Shown here one piece after another: positions 1-6,138 of a stretch of DNA of 8,674 nucleotides. The notes beneath the pieces are model-generated. The model was not told where the DNA came from, did not search any database, and worked only from the letters and a program-made list of their open reading frames with translations. Made by a program: the position numbers and the translations under genes. Position 1 is the stretch's first letter; each line of letters begins with the position of its first letter. The stretch lies in contig JBGPKT010000093.1 of NCBI GenBank assembly GCA_041486115.1, positions 1-8,674 of the forward strand. The letters are read 5' to 3'. The DNA is from JACQBY01 sp041486115 (GTDB lineage: Bacteria; Nitrospirota; Nitrospiria; JACQBW01).

Positions 1-2
1 CT

Positions 3-1634
3 GCCGGTTTTATTACCGAGGCCCAGTATCAGGAAGCCTTCCTGTCAAATTTGACTTTCCAGAAACTTCAGAAAGAAGATGAAGTCTCCCCTTATTTTAT
101 GGAATATATCCGGCAGTACCTCATCGCCAAATATGGGGAAGAAGCGCTTTATAAAGGGGGGCTGAGCGTCACCACCTCTCTGAACCTTCAGATGCAGGCT
201 GCGGCCACAGAAAGCGTCAAAGAAGGCCTCCGCGCCATTGATAAACGGCAGGGATACCGCGGCCCTATCGGCCACATCGAGTCTCCCGAAACTCTCAAGA
301 AAAAATCCAGCGTGCTCGTTCAGTCCAATCCTTTTAATAAAGGCGAACTATTTGACGGGATTGTTTTATCAACTGAAGAACAGTTTGCCAGAGTCGAGTC
401 CAGGGGAATTACCGGAAAAATAAAACTGGAAGATATGGTCTGGGCCAGAAAAAGATTGAAAGGAAAAGATTTAATAAATGATGTCACTTTGACAGATAAA
501 GCCACTCCCAAACAGATTTTAAAAAAAGGAGACATCGTCAAACTCAGACTAAAAAAAGTTGACCCCCTTTCAAAAGAGTATTATTTCACACTGGAACAGG
601 AGCCTCTGGTGGTAGGGGCTTTGATTGTTCTTGATCCCGCCACCGGCGGTATTAAGGCCATGGTCGGAGGCTACGATTTTAAACGGAGCGAGTTTAACCG
701 AACCACCCTCGCCAGAAGGCAGCCGGGGTCTGCCTTTAAACCGGTGATCTATGCAACGGCGATAGAAAAAGGAAAAAGCCCCTCCAATATGATTATTGAC
801 TCCCCTGTGATTTATCAAGACACTGAGCTGGACAAAGTCTGGAAACCTGAAAACTATGAAGGGAAGTTCTACGGCTCCATCTCCCTGAGAGAGGCCCTCG
901 CTCATTCCAGAAATCTGGCCACCATTAAGCTACTGGAAGAGACCGGAATCAGTCCGGTCATCGAGTTGGGAAGGAGGCTGGGGATCACCTCTCCGTTCCA
1001 GCATGATTTATCTCTTGCCCTGGGAACATCCAGTTTAGGGGTGATGGAGCTGACTTCTGCCTATGCCGTTTTTGCAAACCAGGGGACTTACAACGAACCC
1101 TATTCAATCGTTACGGTTGCCGATCATAACGGAAATATCCTTGAAACCCACGAAGCCCATCCGCGTCAGGTCGTTTCAAAGGAGGTCGCTTATATGATTA
1201 CCAATATGCTGGAAGATGTGATTCAGAAAGGAACCGGCGTCAGGGCCAGAGAATTGGGGAGGCATGTTGCCGGAAAAACCGGGACGACCAATGATTTTGG
1301 AGATGCCTGGTTCCTGGGGTACACCCCTAACCTTGTGACAGGGGTCTGGGTAGGGTTTGATGACCGGCGCTCTCTCGGAGACCGGGAAGCCGGAGCTTCT
1401 GCCGCTCTTCCTATCTGGATCTCCTTTATGAGACAGGCTTTTACTCTTCTCCCTGACCTTCCTTTTTCCATTCCGGATAATATTGTTTACGCTAAAGTCA
1501 ATACCGAAACCGGTATGCTAAGCGACAGTAGTTCTGAAAACACCGCCATAGAACCTTTTATTAAAGGGTCTGAACCGGCCAGCTCTCCGAAATCATCTCC
1601 CTCCTACTTCGATTTTTATCATCTCGATAATTAG
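3..1634 (+). CDS. mrcA: Penicillin-binding protein 1A (class A PBP), C-terminal part; 5' end outside window
   Basis: This is a bifunctional peptidoglycan synthase. It polymerises glycan strands (GT51 domain) and cross-links stem peptides (transpeptidase domain) on the periplasmic side of the inner membrane. The frame is open from base 3, and its first residues (AGFITEAQYQEAF) match the usual end of a GT51 domain. The TTG at 51 is therefore not the real start, and the glycosyltransferase and membrane anchor lie to the left of the window. Roughly 300-600 holds an OB-like insert typical of PBP1A, followed by the transpeptidase domain. The catalytic SxxK is in GSAFKP (Ser codon 729-731), the SxN motif is SRN (906-914), and the KTGTT box is at 1275-1289. 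All three are intact, so the enzyme should bind beta-lactams. The C-terminus ends in a short Ser/Pro-rich tail. The window holds 543 codons of a protein that is usually around 800 residues. The family is certain; the symbol mrcA is by convention. Confidence 0.95.
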   Translation, partial: AGFITEAQYQEAFLSNLTFQKLQKEDEVSPYFMEYIRQYLIAKYGEEALYKGGLSVTTSLNLQMQAAATESVKEGLRAIDKRQGYRGPIGHIESPETLKKKSSVLVQSNPFNKGELFDGIVLSTEEQFARVESRGITGKIKLEDMVWARKRLKGKDLINDVTLTDKATPKQILKKGDIVKLRLKKVDPLSKEYYFTLEQEPLVVGALIVLDPATGGIKAMVGGYDFKRSEFNRTTLARRQPGSAFKPVIYATAIEKGKSPSNMIIDSPVIYQDTELDKVWKPENYEGKFYGSISLREALAHSRNLATIKLLEETGISPVIELGRRLGITSPFQHDLSLALGTSSLGVMELTSAYAVFANQGTYNEPYSIVTVADHNGNILETHEAHPRQVVSKEVAYMITNMLEDVIQKGTGVRARELGRHVAGKTGTTNDFGDAWFLGYTPNLVTGVWVGFDDRRSLGDREAGASAALPIWISFMRQAFTLLPDLPFSIPDNIVYAKVNTETGMLSDSSSENTAIEPFIKGSEPASSPKSSPSYFDFYHLDN

Positions 1635-1813
1635 AATAGATCCATCATCAGAGTCTTCCTCAATTCTCAGCCCTTTAATTCTCATAACACATTGAAAAAT
1701 AAATGTTTTTATAAATGTAAGATTTTTATTAAAATATCCTTTTAATTCAATATCTTATATTTAACAGAATAAAAGAGTTTACCTTAAAACCTATCAATAC
1801 GCCTAAAAACCCC

Positions 1814-1842
1814 TTGATTTAACAAAGAAAATACTTTAATAT
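1814..1842 (+). promoter_or_regulatory. Predicted sigma70-type promoter of the RHH/PIN operon
   Basis: A -35 box TTGATT (1814-1819) and a -10 box TAATAT (1837-1842) are separated by 17 bp, the optimal spacing. They lie 61 bp upstream of the antitoxin start codon. Transcription would begin near 1849. Toxin-antitoxin operons of this kind are normally repressed by their own RHH antitoxin binding near the promoter. Confidence 0.6.
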
Positions 1843-1889
1843 GAGTCTACATTCACAAAAATAACCTTTAACCTATTTAGATAATCCAT

Positions 1890-1896
1890 AAGGAGG
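1890..1896 (+). promoter_or_regulatory. Strong ribosome binding site deciding a TTG start
   Basis: AAGGAGG lies 7 bp before the TTG at 1904-1906. It is a near-perfect Shine-Dalgarno match. The next in-frame ATG is 14 codons further in and would delete the N-terminal DNA-binding strand. The site therefore fixes TTG as the start of the antitoxin gene. Confidence 0.8.
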
Positions 1897-1903
1897 ATTT
1901 TGA

Positions 1904-2140
1904 TTGAGTACTGTAAAAACTTGGACCATTTCCCTCCCTCCAAAGATGATTAAAGAGACAGAAAAAATAGCCAAAGAAGGAAATCTTTCCAAAAGCGATG
2001 TCGTGAGAGAAGCGCTGGGGCAATTCCTGGAAACCCATCAATGGAAAAAACTGCAACAGGAGGCCGCACAAAAGGCAAGGGAATTTTCTTTCGTTTCCGA
2101 AGAAGAGGTGGAACGAACGGTTCATGAGAGTAGAAAATAA
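1904..2140 (+). CDS. Ribbon-helix-helix (CopG/MetJ-like) antitoxin / transcriptional regulator
   Basis: This small protein of 78 residues has a ribbon-helix-helix pattern. The predicted beta-strand is at residues 4-12 (VKTWTISLP), which in the family dimerises and inserts into the DNA major groove. Helix A is around 13-25, then a GNLSKSD turn (26-32), and helix B is around 30-45. The charged C-terminal tail (46-78) is the usual place for toxin-binding residues. The start is TTG, supported by AAGGAGG 7 bp upstream. The gene overlaps the following PIN gene by 17 bp in a different frame, a typical antitoxin-toxin arrangement implying translational coupling. The likely role is to neutralise the PIN protein and repress their shared promoter. 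The fold is clear from sequence; partner and operator are inferred. It could instead be a plain RHH regulator. Confidence 0.82.
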   Translation: MSTVKTWTISLPPKMIKETEKIAKEGNLSKSDVVREALGQFLETHQWKKLQQEAAQKAREFSFVSEEEVERTVHESRK

Positions 2141-2561
2141 AACTCCAAAAGTTGTCCTGGATACAGGGGTGCTCCTTTCGGCCCTCCTGTTTCCCGGAAG
2201 CAATTCCGATCAGATTTTTCAAAAAATAAGAAGAGGAGAGTTGAGTTTAATGACCTCCTCTTTTATCTTGCAGGAGCTTAAAAAATTCATTAAACAAAAA
2301 CTCAAACTCAAAAACGAGGTCATTGATGAAATCATTAAGAATATTTCGAGAACGGGAAAAGTGGTCGAGCCTCACCATCGCGTAAAAATTTTCACCGAAA
2401 AAAGAGAAACCCACCGGGTTCTTGAATGCGCCGTAGAAGGAAAGGCCAATTTTCTAATTACCATGGATTCCAAACAGCTTCAGCCCCTCAAAAAACATGA
2501 AGGTGTCTGGATTTTAAGCCCCGCTGTTTTTTTAAGAACAAAAATTTATACGTTCTCTTAA
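2124..2561 (+). CDS. PIN-domain protein, putative toxin of a type II toxin-antitoxin pair
   Basis: This 145-residue protein resembles the 'putative toxin-antitoxin system toxin component, PIN family' group, whose active members are Mg-dependent ribonucleases. The N-terminus VVLDTGVLLSALLFPGS carries the first acidic residue (D13). E51 in the LQELKKF stretch is the second. VLECAVEGKANFLITMD ends with the last acidic residue, D115. Two positions depart from the usual pattern. The motif normally written DTN reads DTG (G15), and the aspartate normally found three residues before the hydrophobic position of the LECA helix appears to be T96, with E95 beside it. Activity is therefore uncertain. Residues 53-75 are Lys-rich and helical. 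The ATG lies inside the antitoxin gene, with only a weak GAGGTG (2105-2110) ahead, so coupled translation is likely. Family assignment is firm; toxicity is inferred from context. Confidence 0.82.
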   Translation: MRVENKTPKVVLDTGVLLSALLFPGSNSDQIFQKIRRGELSLMTSSFILQELKKFIKQKLKLKNEVIDEIIKNISRTGKVVEPHHRVKIFTEKRETHRVLECAVEGKANFLITMDSKQLQPLKKHEGVWILSPAVFLRTKIYTFS

Positions 2562-2616
2562 AACCTTCCCGGCGCTCTCTCGTTTTTTAAAAATCAGCCT
2601 TTTTTTCTTTAAACCA

Positions 2617-2646
2617 TTGACTCCCGGTGTTATATTGAGATATATT
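2617..2646 (+). promoter_or_regulatory. Predicted sigma70-type promoter of the gapA-pgk-tpiA-secG operon
   Basis: TTGACT (2617-2622) and TATATT (2641-2646) are separated by 18 bp. Transcription would begin around 2653, giving a leader of about 25 nt before the gapA ATG. It sits in the 116-bp gap after the PIN gene. No terminator hairpin could be identified between that gene and this promoter, so read-through from the toxin-antitoxin operon is possible. Confidence 0.6.
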
Positions 2647-2677
2647 TTTACAATTTTTTAGGGCAGGTTTAAACCCC

Positions 2678-3682
2678 ATGAGCATTCGGATCGGCATTAA
2701 TGGATTTGGCAGAATCGGAAGAGTTTTCCTGCGCCAATCTCTGAAGGAGACCGCTTACAGGGTGGCCGCCATTAACGACCTGGCAGACCCTAAAACGCTG
2801 GCCCACCTCCTGAAATACGACTCCGTTCATGGTATATTAAATGCCCAAATTGAGGTCAAAGGGCGCTCCATTCTCGTTAATGGCAATGAAATCACCATCT
2901 ATAATGAAAAAGATCCTGAAAATATTCCTTGGGGAAAAGAAAATATCCCTCTGGTGATAGAGTCAACCGGTAAATTTACAGACCGTGAAGGGGCTGAAAA
3001 ACATTTCAAGAGCGGGGCCAAAAAAGTTATTATATCGGCTCCGGCTAAAAAACCTGACATTACAATCGTCATGGGAATCAATGAAGGAAAACTCCTCCCG
3101 GAACATCACATTATTTCAAATGCATCTTGTACGACCAATTGTCTTGCGCCGTTGATCAAGGTCCTTCTCCCTTTAGGGATCAAAAGAGGCTCCATGACCA
3201 CCATTCATTCTTACACCAATGACCAGAGGGTGCTGGATGCCCCCCATAAAGATCTCCGCCGGGCGAGGACAGCCGCTCAATCGATGATCCCGACAAGCAC
3301 CGGAGCGGCAAAAGCCATCGGCGAAGTCATTCCGGAAGTCCGGGGAATTCTCGAAGGGATGGCGATTCGGGTCCCGACGCCCAACGTTTCCCTGATCGAT
3401 CTGGTCGTTGAAGTGAGTCAGGATACTTCCGCCGAAGAAATCAATCTTTTGTTTAAGAAAGCATCCCTGAACGAATTAAAAGGAATCCTGGAGTATACAG
3501 AAGAACCCATTGTCTCCGTTGATTTAAACGGAAACCCTTCTTCTTCAATTCTCGATTCGGCGTTGACCCGCGTGATCGACAAACGGATGGTCAAACTGAT
3601 CGCTTGGTACGACAATGAATCGGGTTTTTCCCAACGGCTTCGGGATCTTGTAAACTATGTCATTCGAAAAGAAAAATTTTAA
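2678..3682 (+). CDS. gapA: Type I glyceraldehyde-3-phosphate dehydrogenase (NAD-type)
   Basis: This cytoplasmic tetrameric enzyme oxidises glyceraldehyde 3-phosphate with phosphate to 1,3-bisphosphoglycerate in glycolysis, and runs in reverse in gluconeogenesis. Its 334 residues are the normal length. The N-terminal Rossmann fold shows INGFGRIGR (7-15). The cofactor-selecting positions are D34-L35 and P189 (in LDAPHKD), a set typical of NAD-preferring GapA rather than NADP-preferring GapB. The catalytic Cys151 lies in SNASCTTNC and the catalytic His177 in TTIHSYT. The C-terminal WYDNESGFSQR stretch carries the conserved Asn. The start is ATG with a modest GGCAGG (2662-2667) upstream. It is the first gene of the operon, just downstream of a good promoter, with pgk 15 bp behind. 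Nothing odd is visible. Confidence 0.98.
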   Translation: MSIRIGINGFGRIGRVFLRQSLKETAYRVAAINDLADPKTLAHLLKYDSVHGILNAQIEVKGRSILVNGNEITIYNEKDPENIPWGKENIPLVIESTGKFTDREGAEKHFKSGAKKVIISAPAKKPDITIVMGINEGKLLPEHHIISNASCTTNCLAPLIKVLLPLGIKRGSMTTIHSYTNDQRVLDAPHKDLRRARTAAQSMIPTSTGAAKAIGEVIPEVRGILEGMAIRVPTPNVSLIDLVVEVSQDTSAEEINLLFKKASLNELKGILEYTEEPIVSVDLNGNPSSSILDSALTRVIDKRMVKLIAWYDNESGFSQRLRDLVNYVIRKEKF

Positions 3683-3697
3683 TCGGACTGAAATGTT

Positions 3698-4897
3698 ATG
3701 AACATGAATAAAGTCACCATTGAAGACATCAAACTAAAGGGAAAAAAGGTTATTATCCGGGCCGACTTTAACGTCCCTCTCGATTCCAATCTGAATATCA
3801 CGGACGATACCCGTATCCGTTCGACCCTTCCCACCATCAATTATGCGATTGATGAGGGGGCAAAAGTGATTTTGTCTTCTCATCTGGGCCGTCCCAGGGG
3901 ACACTATGACCCTCGTTATAGCCTGGCTCCCGTCGCCAAACGTTTGGGAAGACTCCTCGAAAAGAAAGTCGATTTTGCCCAGGATTGTGTCGGCCCTGAA
4001 GTTGAAGAGAAAGTTGCCAAACTGGAGCCGGGCAATGTTCTTTTGCTTGAGAACCTCCGATTTCATCGCGGAGAAGAGTCCAACGATGAATCCTTTGCAA
4101 GGTCCCTGGCCGCGCTCGGGGATGTTTATATCAATGATGCTTTCGGGGCGGTCCATCGGGATCATGCGTCAATAACCGGAATTACCAAATTCGTTCGGCT
4201 CTGCGGCGTCGGTTTTTTAATGAAAAAAGAGATTGAATACCTTGAAGGGGCGGTGGCCAATCCCCCCCGCCCTTTTGTAGCGATTCTGGGCGGAGCTAAA
4301 GTTTCCGGAAAAATCGGCGTCATCGAAAACTTCGGAAAAAAAGTGGATAAAGTCATCATCGGGGGGGGGATGGCTTTTACCTTCCTCCGCGCCATGGGGT
4401 ACGAAGTGGGAAAGTCTCTTGTGGAGCCCGACGTCATGAAGTTCGCCCTGGAGATCAAAGATCATGCCATCGAAAAGGGGATTAAGTTTTACCTCCCTGT
4501 CGATTGCGTTGTGGCAAATAGCATGGACCCCGGAGCCGAGACAAATATTGTTCCGGTACAGGAAATTCCAAAAGGTTGGATGGGACTGGACATCGGACCG
4601 GCTTCTGTTAAACTTTTTTCTGAGGCTCTGGCTAACGCGAAGACCATTCTCTGGAATGGTCCGATGGGAGTTTTTGAAATGGACGCTTATTCAAGAGGGA
4701 CTTTTGCCGTTGCCCATGCAGTGGGAAACGCTTATGCGTTAAGCATCATCGGGGGAGGCGATACCGCTTTGGCGGTTTATCGGGCGGGAGAATCGGAAAA
4801 TATGTCCTTTATCTCCACAGGAGGAGGCGCCGCCCTCCAGCTTCTTGATGGAAAAACACTTCCAGGCCTTGCCGTTTTGCCCGATCGTAAAGAATAA
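3698..4897 (+). CDS. pgk: Phosphoglycerate kinase
   Basis: This monomeric cytoplasmic kinase transfers phosphate from 1,3-bisphosphoglycerate to ADP, the first ATP-yielding step of glycolysis, and uses the product of gapA. At 399 residues it has the usual two-domain length. The N-terminal substrate domain shows RADFNVPLD near residue 21 and SHLGRPRG near 61. The nucleotide domain shows ILGGAKVSGKIGVI, WNGPMGVFEM, the IIGGGDTA loop and STGGGAALQLL near the C-terminus. The last of these usually reads STGGGAS, a mild substitution. The start is ATG; the second in-frame ATG at 3704 is an alternative, and neither has a strong ribosome binding site, so translation may depend on coupling to gapA. A run of nine G (4361-4369) encodes Gly-Gly-Gly in the nucleotide-binding domain, and the frame is intact across it. 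Confidence 0.98.
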   Translation: MNMNKVTIEDIKLKGKKVIIRADFNVPLDSNLNITDDTRIRSTLPTINYAIDEGAKVILSSHLGRPRGHYDPRYSLAPVAKRLGRLLEKKVDFAQDCVGPEVEEKVAKLEPGNVLLLENLRFHRGEESNDESFARSLAALGDVYINDAFGAVHRDHASITGITKFVRLCGVGFLMKKEIEYLEGAVANPPRPFVAILGGAKVSGKIGVIENFGKKVDKVIIGGGMAFTFLRAMGYEVGKSLVEPDVMKFALEIKDHAIEKGIKFYLPVDCVVANSMDPGAETNIVPVQEIPKGWMGLDIGPASVKLFSEALANAKTILWNGPMGVFEMDAYSRGTFAVAHAVGNAYALSIIGGGDTALAVYRAGESENMSFISTGGGAALQLLDGKTLPGLAVLPDRKE

Positions 4898-4898
4898 A

Positions 4899-4904
4899 AA
4901 GGAG
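4899..4904 (+). promoter_or_regulatory. Ribosome binding site deciding the TTG start of tpiA
   Basis: AAGGAG lies 7 bp before the TTG at 4912-4914. Starting there gives KRPIVIGNLKMN, the expected N-terminal strand with the catalytic lysine. Any later start would cut into the barrel, so the TTG start is well supported. Confidence 0.75.
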
Positions 4905-4911
4905 TTCCCAG

Positions 4912-5715
4912 TTGAAAAGACCGATCGTTATAGGTAACCTGAAAATGAACCTGACCGCCGAGCTTGGCCGGGAATACATCAAGCTTTTTCTCCCTTTCAT
5001 GGAGCAGGTCTCCGAATCGGAGGTCGTCCTGGCCCCCTCTTATACGGTCCTTCCGCTCCTGGCTCCTGAAATAAGAGGAAGCCAATTGCAGCTGGCCGCT
5101 CAAAATATGCACTGGGAAGATGCCGGCGCCTTCACGGGAGAAATTTCCCCGGTTCTCATTAAGGAAGCCGGATGCCAGTGGGTCATTCTGGGCCATTCTG
5201 AAAGACGCCAGTATTTTGGTGAAACGTATACGCATGTCCGCAGAAAGCTTGAAAGCGCCTTCAGGCATAAAATCGTTCCGGTCGTCTGCCTGGGAGAAAC
5301 CCTTGCCGTCAGAAGGGCCGGGCGAACGTTTCAAATCGTGGAAGACCAAATCGACGAGGTCTTAAAGGGGCTTAAACCGAAACAGGCCGCCGGGACCGTT
5401 CTGGCCTATGAACCGATCTGGGCGATAGGGACCGGGAAAACCGCCTCTCCCTGGCAGGCTAACGAAGTCCATCATTTTATACGGAATAAAATTGAAACCC
5501 TTTTTGGAAAGCCAACCGCCGCCGACATCCGTATTTTATATGGCGGAAGCGTTAATCCCGAAAATTGCGAAGCGCTGATTCAGGAATCTGAAATCGACGG
5601 GTTCCTGGTCGGCGGAGCAAGCCAGAAGGAAGACACTTTTCAAAAAATCATTTCCTGCGTTGAAGAAAACTGGAAAATGAAAAAATCAAAGAAGCTGCGT
5701 CAACGGCTTAAATAA
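4912..5715 (+). CDS. tpiA: Triosephosphate isomerase
   Basis: This cytoplasmic TIM-barrel enzyme interconverts dihydroxyacetone phosphate and glyceraldehyde 3-phosphate, feeding GapA. The catalytic residues are present: Lys11 (in GNLKMN), His95 (in LGHSERR) and Glu167 (in AYEPIWAIGTGK, followed by the flexible loop 6). The phosphate-binding LYGGSV and DGFLVGGAS segments are also there. Two oddities stand out. The nearly universal GNWKMN reads GNLKMN, with Leu in place of the Trp beside the catalytic lysine. The protein, at 267 residues, is somewhat longer than the usual 250, because of a basic C-terminal tail (KMKKSKKLRQRLK). The start is TTG with a clear ribosome binding site. It sits 14 bp after pgk and 24 bp before secG, within one operon. 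Confidence 0.97.
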   Translation: MKRPIVIGNLKMNLTAELGREYIKLFLPFMEQVSESEVVLAPSYTVLPLLAPEIRGSQLQLAAQNMHWEDAGAFTGEISPVLIKEAGCQWVILGHSERRQYFGETYTHVRRKLESAFRHKIVPVVCLGETLAVRRAGRTFQIVEDQIDEVLKGLKPKQAAGTVLAYEPIWAIGTGKTASPWQANEVHHFIRNKIETLFGKPTAADIRILYGGSVNPENCEALIQESEIDGFLVGGASQKEDTFQKIISCVEENWKMKKSKKLRQRLK

Positions 5716-5739
5716 CATTAAAGGGGGATTAGGTCAAAC

Positions 5740-6132
5740 ATGTATACGCTATTAACCATTATTCATTTATTAGTCAGTTTTATGATGATCGGCGCCATTC
5801 TTCTCCAGTCGGGAAAAGGGGCCGAAATCGGGGCCGCTTTCGGCGGGTCGAGCCAGACGATTTTCGGAAGCCGGGGCGCAACGACGTTTTTAAGCAAAAT
5901 GACAGTAGGGGCCGCTATTATTTTCATGGTCACTTCATTGAGCCTTGCGTTTTTATCCAAAGAAAGAGCGAGTGAAGCTTCGATCTTAAAAAGCCCAAAG
6001 GTCGATACAGCCCCGATTCAACCGGCTACCGCAACCGCTCCGTCAACACCGGCTCCTTCTGGAGCGACCGCAACGCCTGCCGCCCCTGCAGCCGCCGCGC
6101 CACCGTCCATTCCGGCACCCGAAAAAAAATAA
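5740..6132 (+). CDS. secG: Protein-export membrane protein SecG with Ala/Pro-rich tail
   Basis: SecG is the small auxiliary subunit of the SecYEG translocon in the inner membrane and eases SecA-driven export. Residues 3-22 form the first membrane segment. The conserved cytoplasmic loop follows (LLQSGKGAEIGAAFGGSSQT, then IFGSRGATTFLSKMT at 41-55). The second membrane segment is about 56-73. The remaining residues, especially 87-130, form a low-complexity tail of Ala, Pro and Thr ending in EKK; the function of this tail is unknown. At 130 residues it is at the long end for the family. The start is ATG, with AGGGGGA (5722-5728) 11 bp upstream. The position directly after tpiA is a widely conserved gene order. 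Confidence 0.95.
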   Translation: MYTLLTIIHLLVSFMMIGAILLQSGKGAEIGAAFGGSSQTIFGSRGATTFLSKMTVGAAIIFMVTSLSLAFLSKERASEASILKSPKVDTAPIQPATATAPSTPAPSGATATPAAPAAAAPPSIPAPEKK

Positions 6133-6138
6133 GGACTC

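Larger units (their letters stand above)
1635..1903. other. AT-rich intergenic region upstream of the toxin-antitoxin pair
   Basis: This 269-bp gap is far richer in A and T than the genes on either side, with many A/T runs between about 1690 and 1860. I see no convincing hairpin-plus-U-tract terminator for the PBP gene and no open frame that looks coding. It does contain a predicted promoter (1814-1842), a strong ribosome binding site (1890-1896) and a repeated AACCTAT word at 1788-1794 and 1870-1876. The base composition suggests DNA of different origin from its neighbours, but this is an impression, not a calculation. Confidence 0.6.

Noticed and set aside
51..1634. TTG at 51 as the start of the PBP gene
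   Set aside because: The frame is open back to base 3 with GT51-like residues, and the protein lacks its glycosyltransferase and anchor if started here. The gene is simply cut by the window edge.
1877..2222. Two antisense frames opposite the antitoxin
   Set aside because: They cover the strong ribosome binding site and the RHH coding region and show no coding features of their own.
2562..2616. Possible terminator after the PIN gene
   Set aside because: T runs are present near 2584 and 2600, but no stable stem precedes them.
4777..5349. 190-residue antisense frame across pgk and tpiA
   Set aside because: It lies opposite two highly conserved genes, has no ribosome binding site that I can see and no recognisable protein features. 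It is a shadow of coding sequence.
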